DNA of 64,000 nucleotides from Allium sativum. Its lineage: Eukaryota; Streptophyta; Magnoliopsida; Asparagales; Amaryllidaceae. Where the stretch lies: NCBI GenBank assembly GCA_030737875.1, contig CM060912.1, forward strand, positions 126,138,493 through 126,202,492, read 5' to 3'. Shown piece after piece: positions 11,323 to 22,120 of the stretch. Position numbers and translations under genes: made by a program. The notes beneath the pieces are model-generated. The model was not told the DNA's origin. It did not search any database and was given only the letters and a program-made list of their open reading frames with translations. The number at the start of each line of letters is the position of its first letter. Position 1 is the stretch's first letter.

Positions 11323-11932
11323 AAGAAGGAGCTGCTCCTTTGTTTAAAAAGAAGCAAAAATGGAGAATGGTTATGAAAAAGAATATAAGGGTTAAGTCCT
11401 TTCCTGTTGATGATAATGTAATAGAGAAGCCTACTGAAACGATTAATAACTTGGATTTGCATGACACCCTAGTGTTGGTGGTAACAAAACTGTGGCAACT
11501 GAACACCAAAAATCCGGTTCCCTTAGTAGAGTAGATGAAAGGGAAGCGGTGGGGAAGAGGGATGTGTCCAACTTAATTAGCCTGTCGAACGGATATGGAA
11601 CTCTTTATTTGCAAGATAGTGAAGCAGGTGAAAATGGGTTTTTGGAAGGGAAATTTTAAAGGGACTCCACATTTGATTAAGGAGAGTACCAATTTTTGTT
11701 TATTGTATAATTGTTATGTGGAGGAAAAAATAAATTAGACTCGCCTTAAACATATAAATTAAATTTTCAATATTAACCTCCTATAGTCCTCGTTAATGTA
11801 AACTATAAAGTCTAAATCTTAATTATTGGTTACAATTTAATGTTGCACATAAAAGTAAACAATGGATATAGTTAATGTAATAGAAACACATGAAAATTTC
11901 ATGGGTAATCAGAAGGCATCGGATTAGGTAAT
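11323..11932 (+). pseudogene. Degenerate tail of the DUF4283 gene
   Basis: Lys-rich short open frames (for example 11340-11534) continue in changing frames after the zinc knuckle. After about 11650 the sequence is AT-rich and no longer coding-like. No protein family is recognised for this tail. Confidence 0.35.
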
Positions 11933-12181
11933 TGTTGGAAATGTTTTACAAACATTAAGTGAATTATTAAAAATGTTGAATAAGTGTATGAATGGCTCCT
12001 ATGTGTGAATAGTCCCACATCATGGGATTATATGGAAGATGCAAGGATTTATACTTATTTCTAAGAAATCATGTTGGGGCCTTGGGCTCCCAATACATGC
12101 TTTGTTGTGAGGAGGGAGACCATGCATCATGAACACAACACACGCGCGCGACCGACTCGACTCGACCCGACCCGGTCCGGT

Positions 12182-12212
<31 letters not shown>

Positions 12213-12624
12213 TTGTGGTGTAGACACTTATATTTCTGGACCATGAAACTTTGCAGTTTTCGAACCGTTTTTTTATGGAAAATTATTTTCTGCACCGATA
12301 TTTTAGCAGATCCGATTTTTTCTCCCAAACCCTAATCCTCGTTCTATATATAATTTTTATCTGCAGACAAGAAAACACCTAGTTCTATTTTTTTCTTCCA
12401 GACTCTGCCATTAAATCTTTTTTTCAGAAAATTTGAGCAATATTATTTTCGAAAGTGCAAATCTGCACTGATTTGTTGTGCAAGCAAATCAGTTATCATT
12501 TTTAGAGGTTGTTTCATCCTAGAGGCGGCGGTGAAGGAATGAACCGGTTTGCATCTCTGACCAGATCGCCGAATCGTCTTCAAGAAAGCGACCTAGACCG
12601 CGACTCAGTCATTGTTTTTCAACA
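11933..12624 (+). repeat. Copia 2 5' LTR
   Basis: TATATATAA at 12345 is a likely TATA box. The LTR contains about five GGGCTC repeats (12183-12214) that are degenerate in the 3' LTR. It lacks about 55 bases present at about 17445-17505 of the 3' LTR. Confidence 0.93.
12345..12353 (+). promoter_or_regulatory. TATA box in copia 2 5' LTR
   Basis: TATATATAA follows a pyrimidine/CCCTAATCCTC stretch. The 3' LTR has TATATAA at the same place (about 17546). Confidence 0.55.
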
Positions 12625-12640
12625 ATTTGAAGACGATCTG
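12562..12640 (+). promoter_or_regulatory. LTR/internal junction with self-complementary primer region
   Basis: TTGAAGACGAT (12627-12637), two bases inside the LTR end, is the exact reverse complement of ATCGTCTTCAA (12573-12583) in the LTR. Extending it, CGATCTG (12634-12640) complements CAGATCG (12562-12568). No TGGTATCAGAGC-type PBS is present. The complementarity is seen directly; that it acts as a primer is inference. Confidence 0.5.
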
Positions 12641-12645
12641 AAACA

Positions 12646-13407
12646 ATGGCTTCGAACTCAACCATAGACGATGCTGCTCCACCCTCTGCTTTCCAGAACC
12701 CTCTCGTGACTGCTGCTCCATTCAAATTCGAAGGCTTGCATTTCAAGCGATGGCGTCAGAAGATTGAGTTCTTCCTCACGATCAGAAAGGTTATGGTTGC
12801 GCTGATTGCTGAAAAACCGCAGTTACCAGATAAACCTGACGAGGCTGATGCAGCGAAGATGGCATCATGGACTGAACAGTCAAAGCAACTGCAGACCTGG
12901 ACTGAACAGGATTATCTATGCAAGAACTTCATTCTGAATGGACTGAGCGATGATCTGTATGATTACTATAACTCAGATGAGAAGACAACAAAGGAGATCT
13001 GGGAAGCACTGAAAAAGAAGTATGATACAGAGGTGGCAGGGGCAAAGAAATATGCTGTAAGCCGCTACCAAAAGTACCAGATGACTGACGACAGATCAGT
13101 TGAGATGCAATCTCATGAGCTGCAGAAAATAGCTCATGAGATCATCTCCGAAGATATGGCATTGGATGAACAATTTCAAATTTCTGTTATCATTGACAAA
13201 TTACCCCCTGGCTGGAAAGATTTTAAAAATGTTTTACGTCATAAGACTAAGGAGTTTTCCTTAGAAAGCTTGATCACGCGCCTCCTTATTGGGGAGGAGG
13301 CACGCAAAAAGGACCAGAAAGAAGAGGTGTTGATTGTCAATAACAACAACACTAAAAAGACCACACCCGCTATTCTGAAACCAAATCAGAAATCTTTAAG
13401 AATCTGA
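12646..13407 (+). pseudogene. Copia 2 gag
   Basis: 253 codons from ATG 12646. It has the copia Gag 'F.G.HFKRWRQKIEFFL' motif near residue 32 and a UBN2-type region (KEIWEALKKKYD near residue 118, YQMTDDRSV near 148, 'LPPGWKDFKNVLRHK' near 190). It ends early at TGA 13405-13407: a single-base frameshift around 13330-13390 separates it from the frame holding the Lys/Gln-rich linker and CCHC knuckle. The role would be particle assembly. Confidence 0.9.
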
Positions 13408-14711
13408 AAAGACGCAACAAACAGAATGAGAATCCGCAAGGAAACCCAAAAGCACAGCAGAAACCAGCCCAAAAGATTAATTCTGGACAGTTGTTTCTTT
13501 GCTACAACTGTGGAAAACTAGGTCATATGGCACGAAAGTGTCGGAACAGGCCAAGCTCTGCACCGCAGGCTAAGCTGACTGAAGATCCTCTTACGACTAC
13601 GATTACTGAGATTCACCTTGTTTGTGGATCAGAGGGTTGGTGGGTAGACACTGGTGCCTCTCGCCATGTCTGCTATGATCGTCGCTTGTTCTCTTCATAC
13701 ACGGCTACTGAAAATCAAAAAGTGTTACTGGGAGATTCTCACACCACTAAAGTTGCAGGAATTGGCAATGTGGAAATTAAGTTTACCTCTGGAAAGACTG
13801 TAATTCTGAAAGATGTTATGCATACTCTAGAGATTAGGAAGAATCTAGTGTCTGGCTTTCTCCTTAATAAGGATGGGTTTACTCAAGTTATTGGGGATGA
13901 TTTGTATACCCTAACTTATAAGGCAACTTTTTTGGGAAAGGTTTATGCTTGTGAGGGTATGTTTAAACTGAATGATAAAACAAATAAAGTGACTACTTCT
14001 GCTTATATGTTGTGTGATTTTAATATTTGGCACTCTAAATTATGTCATGTTAATAAACGAATAATTCATAACATGAGCACCCTAGATATGATTCCTAAAT
14101 TGACAGAATCTGAACTTGATAAATGTGAATTCTGTACACAAGCAAAAATCACAAAGAAACCTCATATATATGTTGATAGAATTTCTGAACCCTTAGACTT
14201 GATTCATTCTGACATATGTGAACTTGATGGCACTTTGACTAGACAAGGACATCGTTATTTTATCACTTTTATTGATGAATTTTCTGATTTCACATATGTA
14301 TACCTTATGAAAAATAAAAGTAATGCTTTTGTCATGTTTAAAACATTCAAAACTGAGATTGAGAATCAAGAAAATAGGAAAATTAAGAGACTTCGTAATG
14401 ATAGAGGAACAGAATATGAATCCACTTCAATTCTGGAATTCTATAAACAACATGGTATAATACATGAAAGAACTGCACCACATTCTCCTGAGATGAACGG
14501 TAAAGCTGAAAGGAAAAATAGGACATTTACCAAACTTGTAGTTGCCATATTACTAAATTCTGGTGCAGCAAAACATTGGTGGGGCGATATTTTATTGACT
14601 GTATGCTATGTTCTGAATAGAATCCCCAAATCTAAGAATAAAATTTCACCTTATGAAATTTTAAAAATCATAAACCCAATGTCTCATATTTTAGAACTTA
14701 GGGTTATTTAG
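13408..14711 (+). pseudogene. Copia 2 nucleocapsid knuckle, protease and integrase
   Basis: In the pol frame, the CCHC knuckle CYNCGKLGHMARKC (from 13500) is followed by the protease active site VDTGASRHVC (about 13645). The integrase zinc region (WHSKLCHVNKRII..CEFCTQAK) and catalytic core follow, with Asp in HSDICELDG, Asp in NDRGTEYES and Glu in GKAERKNRT. The D,D,E residues are all present. The frame is lost at 14711, soon after the SPYEIL block. Confidence 0.92.
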
Positions 14712-14746
14712 CATATGTTCACATTCCAGACCCTAAGAGAATAAAA

Positions 14747-15193
14747 TTGACAAGTAGAGCATATGAATGTGTATTTATAGGGTATGCTATTAATAGCAAA
14801 ACATACAAATTTTATGACCTTAATGCACATAATATAATTGACTTAAATGATGCCGATTTTTACGAAACTAAATTTCCTTTTAAATTAAGGAATAGTGGGG
14901 GCACTTCAAGTATGCCTATTAGAACAGAACTTAATGAAAATTCTGAAGATGAACCTAGAAGAAGTAAAAGAGTAAGAACCATAAAAGATTTTGGTTCAGA
15001 TTTTTGTGCTTTTATTATTGAGGAAGATCCCATAAACCTCCAAGAGGCCTTATCTTCCTTAGATGCCGATTTTTGGCAAGAGGTTATAAATGATGAGATG
15101 GATTCTTTAGAATCCAATAAGACTTGGCATTTGGTAGATTTACCCCCTGGTTGTAAGTCTATAGACTGTAAAAGGTACTTAAAAAGAAATTAA
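14747..15193 (+). pseudogene. Copia 2 integrase tail and start of RT
   Basis: A shifted frame continuing the integrase C-terminus (YECVFIGYA..KTYKFYD), the linker RRSKRVRTIKDFGSDF, and the conserved 'W..EMDSLESNKTWHLVDLPPG' entry into RT. It ends in another frameshift at about 15180. Confidence 0.88.
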
Positions 15194-16568
15194 AACCTGA
15201 TGGCACTATTGATAAACATAAAGCACGACTAGTAGCCAAAGGTTTTAAATAAAAAGAAAACATAGATTTCTTCGACACTTTTTCACCTGTTACTAGAATC
15301 ACATCCATTCGGGTATTAGTCTCACTTGCCTCTATTCATAATTTGTTAATACACCAAATGGATGTGAAAACTGCATTTTTGAATGGTGAATTAGATGAAG
15401 AAATATATATGGACCAGCCTCAAGGATTTGTGGTACATGGTCAAGAACATAAAGTATGCAAATTAGATAAATCATTATATGGTTTAAAACAAGCACCTAA
15501 ACAATGGCATGAAAAATTTGATAATTTAATCATTTCACATGGTTTTAAAGTTAATGAAAGTGACAAATGCATTATTTACAAATTTGAGAGTGACATTTGC
15601 GCTATTATATGCCTTTATGTAGATGACCTACTCATTTTTGGGTCAAACATTCATGCCATAAACTCAGTCAAATCCTTATTAAGTGCCAATTTTATACGAA
15701 AAATCTAGGTAAGGCGAGTGTAATCCTTGGTATTAAAATTACTAGGTCAGAAAAGGGAATTTTTTTGGATTAATCTCATTATATTGAGAAGATCGTAAAG
15801 AAATATAATTACTTTGACTGTAAACCTGCAAGTACACCATATGATCACAGTGTAAAGTTATTTAAGAACACTGGCGAAAGTGTTAGACAATATGATTATG
15901 CGAGCATCGTTGGCAGCCTTCGGTATGCCACTGATTGTATTAGACCCGACATTGCCTATGTCGTGGGATTATTGTGCAGGTTTACCAATAGACCTAGTAC
16001 AGAGCACTGGCATGCTATTGATAGGGTGATGAGATACCTTAAACAAACCATGAACCTTGGATTACATTATGAAAGGTTTCCAGCTGTACTTGAAGGATAT
16101 TATGAAGCAGACTGGAATACCTTATCTGATGATTCTAAAGCGACCAGTGGCTATATATTTAGCATCGCTGGAGGAGCTATTTCTTGGAAATCTAAGAAAC
16201 AGACTATTTTGGCTCAGTCCACTATGGAGTCTGATATGATAGCACTAGCTACAGCTAGTGAAGAGGCAGAGTATTTGAGAAACCTGCTAGCTGAGATTCC
16301 TTTATGGGAAAAACCGATACTGGCTATGTTGATACATTGCGATAGTACCGCGGCTATTGCAAAAATTCAGAACCGTTATTATAACGGTAAGAGACGAAAA
16401 ATACGTCGTAAGCACAACACGGTTAGAGAACTTCTTTCCACAGGTACCGTTAGAGTGGATTACATACGTAGTGAAGAAAATTTGGCAGATCCTTTGACGA
16501 AAGGACTGTCAAAAGAGAAAGTCCACAATTCTTCTAAAAGAATGGGACTATTGCCCTTAGAATGTTGA
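15194..16568 (+). pseudogene. Copia 2 reverse transcriptase and RNase H, broken
   Basis: RT begins in a shifted frame with a KPDGTIDKHKARLVAKGF-type block that has a TAA at about 15249. It then runs open from 15343 with HQMDVKTAFLNG, YGLKQAPKQW and catalytic YVDDLLIFG. A frameshift near 15705 and a stop at about 15771 break the thumb region. RNase H (15963-16568) has YEADWNTLSDDSKATSG, AQSTMESDMIALA and ends with the typical LADPLTKGLSKEKV. Complete domain content but at least four lesions. Confidence 0.92.
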
Positions 16569-17082
16569 GTCACGCACAATGATAACCCGACCTAAATGAC
16601 TGAAGATCCCAAGAACTAGGTTTAATGGGTAAAAAAAAGTTATGCAGTGATAGGAGTTGAGCATGTTATTTGATAAACCAAGAAGCATGTATTCCTAAAG
16701 TGATTAGAGGATGAGTTAATAGAAACTCTTAATGAGATCTATACTCTATTTGGAGTGGAGTACCTACCTTCAGGAGTACTCTTGATAGACTCACCTTTGT
16801 GAATGTGGAAATGTGGCCGTTTCCTATGGAGTTTTAGGCAAAACTTCTAGAGCATTCACTAAACTAAGATAGACGTGCATGGTCATAAATGCACGGGCTT
16901 ATTTGATTGCACTATAGAAAAGGTTGTGTATGGTTTGATGTCAGGAATGGAGTTCAAGACACCGTGTCACTCTAGTAAAAACTGAATCTTACTCACTATG
17001 CAAAGGTTCAAGTCGGATGACACCTTTATTTATGCACAATCTTATGGTTTTAGAAATTGCTCAAAAATATTTTTAAAAATTC
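16569..17082 (+). other. Copia 2 3' untranslated region
   Basis: Non-coding sequence between the RNase H stop and the polypurine tract. No open frame of note. Confidence 0.7.
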
Positions 17083-17092
17083 AAGTGGGGGT
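17083..17092 (+). promoter_or_regulatory. Copia 2 polypurine tract
   Basis: AAGTGGGGG immediately before the 3' LTR start at 17093. Confidence 0.8.
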
Positions 17093-17823
17093 TGTTGGAA
17101 ATGTTTTACAAACATTAAGTGAATTATTAAAATGTTGAATAAGTGTATGAATGGCTCGTATGTGTGAATAGTCCCACATTATGGGATTATGTGGAAGAGG
17201 CAAGGACTTATACTTGTTTCTAAGAAATCATGTTGGGGCCTTGGGCTCCCAATACATGCTTTGTTGTGAGGAGGGAGACCATGCATCATGAACACCACAC
17301 ACGCGCGCGACCGACCGACTCGACCCGACCCGTCCCGGTTCGGGCTTGGACTTGGGTTTTGTGGTGTAGACACTTATATTTTTGGACCATAAAACTTTGC
17401 AGTTTTCGAACCATTTTTTTTATGGAAAATTATTTTCTGTACCGATAATTTTTTTCTGCAACGGAAAAAAATTTGCAACGGTAAAAACTTTGTCCTCCGA
17501 AATTTTAGCAGATCCGATTTTTCCTCCCAAACCCTAATCCTCGTTCTATATAATTTTTATCTGCAGACAAGAAAACACCGAGTTCTATTTTTTCTTCCAG
17601 CCACCGCCATTAAATCTTTCTTTCAGAAAATTCGAGTAGTATTATTTTCAAAAGTGCAAATCTGTACTGATTTGTTGTACAAGCAAATCGGTTATCGTTT
17701 TTAGAGGCTGTTTTATCCTAGAGGCAGCGACGAAGAAACGAACTGGTTTGCACCTCTGACCAAATCGCAGAATCGTCTCCAAGAAAGCGACCTAGTCCGC
17801 TACTCAGCCATTGTTTTTCAACA
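17093..17823 (+). repeat. Copia 2 3' LTR
   Basis: 731 bp, closely similar to 11933-12624, with an extra A/T-rich segment at about 17445-17505. The ATCGTCTTCAA word of the 5' LTR reads ATCGTCTCCAA here (one change). Confidence 0.93.
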
Positions 17824-17828
17824 GTAAT

Positions 17829-18700
17829 TAATTATAATTTCTATTGGAATTGGTATGATTAATTTTTAATGCAAAAACGAAAATTTTGTTCTAGTATGTT
17901 GTATCGAATTTTTGTAAGGCAAATTATAGTCATACACCGAAAATTACTTTATGTATATCACTATTTTGCTAAAAATATGTATTACTAAATTACCATTCTT
18001 TTTTATTGCTTTTTTTTTACTTCTTTAATGATAACCCGTCAAACTAAAACATTGTAACTAACAATATTTGATTAAATCTATGTAAAACAATTTGAAGAAC
18101 ATAATGTATTTTTAAACATGCAACCTGAAATTTGAATTACGAAAACTTTTACAAGTAAGTGATAATTTAGTGTTATTTAATTTAAAAGCAGGGTCTCTTT
18201 TGTTGAAATTAAGAATTTTTGTAGCATAATAAATTGTATACCGTACACTCAAAAAAATTAAAATCCAGTTTCCTAAATTTAAACTTTTTTTAGTGTTATA
18301 GGTTTCCTATTTTATGTAAATAACTTTAAAGCTTTAGAGAGGAAAGAGGAAGAAAAAAACAAGGCTAGTATTCAAGGTGTATGAAAAGTAATTTTTAATG
18401 TATAGTAGTTTATTTTATGGTGTATGTAAAGATGTTATTGATGTATGAATATAATTAACCTTTTTGTAACTGAGATGTTTTGTAATTTGCACGTTTGTTA
18501 GTTGTGCTGAATTTAGCAAGTTAGTGTTTAACATAAGTGATGAATCAAGGGTAGTTAAGTCTTTTTTTATCTTTTTTTTTAAATAAATCAGACCCCCCTA
18601 ACAAAAAATATATTAAGCTGGAGTTTCCTTAAAATTATCCTCCCCTTAACCAAATTTGGAGTCTATTTAACAATCCCATTTTGGAATTGCAAGAGAGAAA
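17829..18700. other. AT-rich non-coding DNA
   Basis: Before the copia 2 insertion this joined 11932. No gene, repeat or RNA is recognised. Confidence 0.6.
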
Positions 18701-18708
18701 CATAGAAT

Positions 18709-19495
18709 TTGAAGGAGGAGAAATTAGGAATAGTAATGCAGCCATGTCTGGTGACTTCATGGCAAGCAAGCAGGTTTGAAGCATGTTATATGCGTAAGGA
18801 AAAGAGCAATGTTACAGAGAAGAAAAGTGTTCCACCGGAGGTTAAAGCAATTGATTTTAGTGTATCTCCTCTAAAAGAATCATTGCAGCAAGAAAAAGGA
18901 TCTGTTCAAGCTAACATTTCAAAGAAGATTGGTTTGAATGCAACTAGATTAGGCAAACAACTGTTGCATCATGATATGCATGTTGTTCAGATGCTCCCTA
19001 TATCTGATGCACAGTTTCAAAGTGGTCATGCAGTTGTAATGCACTTTACTGTAGCAGCCAGTCGTGGTGTACTTGTTGGAGCTACTTCCACCTTATAACT
19101 GAAACCAGGCTTCCTCAACAAACCTAATTTTTTTACTTACTCAACCAAATCTCCTGCCGCAGGCAATTCTAAGAACAATGTTGTTATCTCCGTCTTCCAC
19201 TATGAAACCGAAGGCTAAGCCTACCTCCAAATTAGATCGCCCCTATGCTCACATCCTACCCCAAGCAGCCTACGAAGCCCCACCTCCTCTCCCAGCCCCT
19301 AACCCAACTGTCAGCTCATCCAGTAACCCCTCCTTTAAAGTTAGTGAACCTGTCATCTTCACCACAATCATTGGCTCTTCCAACAAAACGGAGGATGTTT
19401 TCTCCAACTCTCCACTTTCTCATGCTATTCCAGGATACAGTGAGATGAAGACTCTAGTCACAAGAAGAATGGAAGTCAATATGCTAAGAGGATAA
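18709..19495 (+). other. Unrecognised exon-like remnant
   Basis: Two open stretches (18709-19098 and 19178-19495) with better than background composition. The second is Pro/Ser-rich, with APPPLPAPNP-type runs. They are followed by a T/G-rich 3'UTR-like stretch with a repeated GGTCCAGTGAGTTAGTT word (19630-19720) and an A11 run at 19738-19748 that could be a poly(A) tail. The reading frame has no family I recognise. It lies in what was one locus with the DUF4283 gene before copia 2 inserted, so it may be a downstream part of the same retroelement-like gene. Confidence 0.3.
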
Positions 19496-19748
19496 AGTTA
19501 TTCCAATGACTAACTATCATCGACATTGGTCTCCTTTGAGTCAATCTTCGAATTTATGCAAAGTTGTTTAAGTGTTTTGCCAGGTCAATTCTGTATAATT
19601 TGGTTTTGGTTGTTGCCTTCACCAAGTCAGTCCAGTGAGTTAGTTTTGTGTGGTTAAGTGAGCTTGCTGTGGTCCAGTGAGTTAGTTGTGGTCCAGTGAG
19701 TTAGTTTTGTGTGGTTAAATATTGGTCTGCTATGCCAAAAAAAAAAAT

Positions 19749-20225
19749 TGTTATTGCTAGTAATAAATTTCGAACAAATTCTAGATCCAACTTTTGTACG
19801 GATCCTCTTACTTCTATGACTAAAATGTTTATGATATATCTAAAAATACAAAATTACTAACATGGAATACGAATAAAAATTATCTAAGTGTTTTGGTTGT
19901 CATCAATTGAAAAAACAAAGAAAAATATATTGATGATTATTTTGATAGTAGTTTATAGTAAAAAATATATTTTCAAAGGTTACATTAAACCTTCTTAAGT
20001 TCGGTTTCCTAAGATTTAATCCATTGGACCTTGATGTAGAAAGTGAGCGCTAGAATATATATATATCTTATTTTTTGCAAGTACACCATATACAAAAGAG
20101 AAATTATTCTAGTATCTCTGATAACTTTGGAAATAGAGCCAAAAATGAAGGAACTAGTACCTACTCATAAGAAAATTTGGTAGATTTATATTTTTTTAAA
20201 CAATATTTCGAACTTAGTTCTACTC
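19749..20225. other. AT-rich flank of the TR-GAG insertion
   Basis: No gene. It ends with TCTAC (20226-20230), the left target duplication of the TR-GAG element. Confidence 0.6.
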
Positions 20226-20230
20226 TCTAC

Positions 20231-20239
20231 TGTTGTATA
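20231..20239 (+). repeat. First 9 bases of the TR-GAG 5' LTR
   Basis: TGTTGTATA, matching the start of the 3' LTR at 36919. The LTR resumes after the CACTA at 29901-29903 (duplicated ATA) with TAACAGTG. Confidence 0.9.
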
Positions 20240-20475
20240 CACTACAAGAAAAATCGAGATTAGCGACAGATTTTTAGCAGCGGAAATTTCCGTCGCTAAT
20301 TAGCGGTGGATTTCCATAGGCTTTGTAAGAGAAAATATTTTGGATTTTATATGTCATCTTATTATAAATTATTACTGTCGAATACTAATTCTGTCGCTAA
20401 ATCAATGGAAATTGCAGCTCTTTACCGTCATATAATATTTGACGCTAAATTCCGTTGCTAATAGAGTCGGATTAC
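20240..20475. repeat. CACTA left end and subterminal repeats
   Basis: Terminal inverted repeat followed by several short words related to TCCGTCGCTAAT in both orientations. These are the usual transposase-binding layout of the superfamily. Confidence 0.85.
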
Positions 20476-21590
20476 CGTCGACATAATTTTGAAGCTATTT
20501 TCCTATAGTTTTGCAAGAGATTCGAAACGAACTTTTATATTTTTTATTTATTAAATGTTTTAAATTTGTGTTATTACTTAGTAATTAATTAGTAAATTTA
20601 AATTTTAAATAATTAATGTTAATAATACATTAGTAATTAATAATAAATAATAACTATTAGAAGTAAATAAAATTCAATAGTTAATGCTGATTTTTTTTTT
20701 TGAAAATTAATGCTAATTAATTATTAATTAATATATAATATAAATAAGAGGTAATAGTAATTAATAAAATACATTGTTGTTCGATGTTTATTAAATTTGT
20801 TTTGATAATAATGATTATTTAATAGTCTTTAGCAACTGTTTTCGCCTCTTGCAATAACTGTATTTTTTTACAACTGGTAAAGCCAATTGCAAAAAACATA
20901 CTATTAAAAATTAGTATCGGCTTTTAATGATTAACTTTTACTAATTAATTTTAAATAGTTGCTATTAAATGATTAACTAGTAGTAATTATATAATAATTA
21001 ATAAATAATAAATTTTAAGTATTATAAAGTGATATTTATAACTGATAATTAAATAATAATAATTACTAATTAACTGATAATTAACATTTGGTAAGCATAG
21101 TTCTACAAAAGTACAAAGTAATGAGTAATATTTAGTTATAATATAATAAGTATTTAAGTAATAATGATTAATTAATATGAATTAATATTTTACTAATTTA
21201 TCACGGTTAGTTGTAAGTAGTGTATAAATTATATTTAACAATTATTAACTACATTTAATAATAAATAAATCTAATTAACAACAAATTTTAAATAATTAAT
21301 AAAATACTCATAATATTAATAATTAATAAAATATTCATAATAATTACTAAATAATTAACCATTAGTAATTACATAATAATTAAGATTACAATTTAATATT
21401 ATTATTAATTGATAATAAAATTTAATTATTATAAATTGATATTTATATTTAATAATATTATTCGGTAATTTTACCATAAAGATTTACAACTTTTGGTTAC
21501 ACAAAATAATACCAGATTTTTACGGTTCAATCCAACAGATTTTTGCGGTTGAACACAACTTTGTGGCTTCAAATATAAGTAATTTTTTGG
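20476..21590. other. Very AT-rich CACTA interior
   Basis: Dominated by permutations of TTAATAATTAATTA. No coding potential. Confidence 0.7.
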
Positions 21591-21599
21591 TTTGTAGCT

Positions 21600-22120
21600 G
21601 TATATTCGTGCCCTCTTTCCCATAAAAATTTCATTTTCCGCTTTCAACCCACAGACCCAATAAACCTAATCCGCTGAAATTTCCAGATCCCCGATTCACA
21701 ATTTATCGAAATTTCCATATCCCAGACTCAACTTTAGATCTCGATTTATTTTCTTCCCTATTTGATCGTCTTCCACATACTTGTGCAGAATCTGAACAGC
21801 TCCGCAGCGCATCCGATTTCCAAATGGGGACCCGCTGATCCGGCTTTCCTACTTCCACCCACACTGAAATCGACAAACTACGAACCCTATTTCCTCATCA
21901 TCTAATCATTTTCAACCTGTTCAATGTCCTAATCTTGCTACCTCTCCATTCGACATTACAATATCTGCTGCACATCGGAGCATCACGCCCATCCGTCCAC
22001 CACTCAATTACGTCCACGATTGCAGTCCTCTTCTGCTTGACAAATTAGTCCTCAACTATGCCAATGGTTGGAGCCGACTTTTAATTTGCGAAGCAAACTG
22101 CAGGGGGGAATCTGGTTCAG
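21600..22120 (+). other. GC-richer leader or exon-like island in the CACTA
   Basis: A sharp compositional change to pyrimidine/C-rich sequence resembling a plant 5' leader. It ends CTGGTTCAG before GTATCC at 22121, a good 5' splice-site match. No long frame is open and no protein is recognised. It may be a captured promoter/first exon or the CACTA's own transcript leader. Confidence 0.35.

Larger units (their letters stand above)
11933..17823 (+). mobile_element. Ty1/copia retrotransposon 2 (degenerate)
   Basis: LTRs of 692 bp (11933-12624) and 731 bp (17093-17823), starting TGTTGGAAATG and ending TTTTTCAACA. The 5 bp target duplication is GTAAT at 11928-11932 and 17824-17828. Gag and Pol are of the TNT1-94-like copia type and are broken by frameshifts and stops. 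The region after the 5' LTR does not match tRNA-iMet, and gag starts only 22 bases after the LTR. Confidence 0.95.

Noticed and set aside
12020..12335. Open frames with Arg/Ala repeats on both strands
   Set aside because: Product of the GGGCTC microsatellite in the copia 2 LTR.
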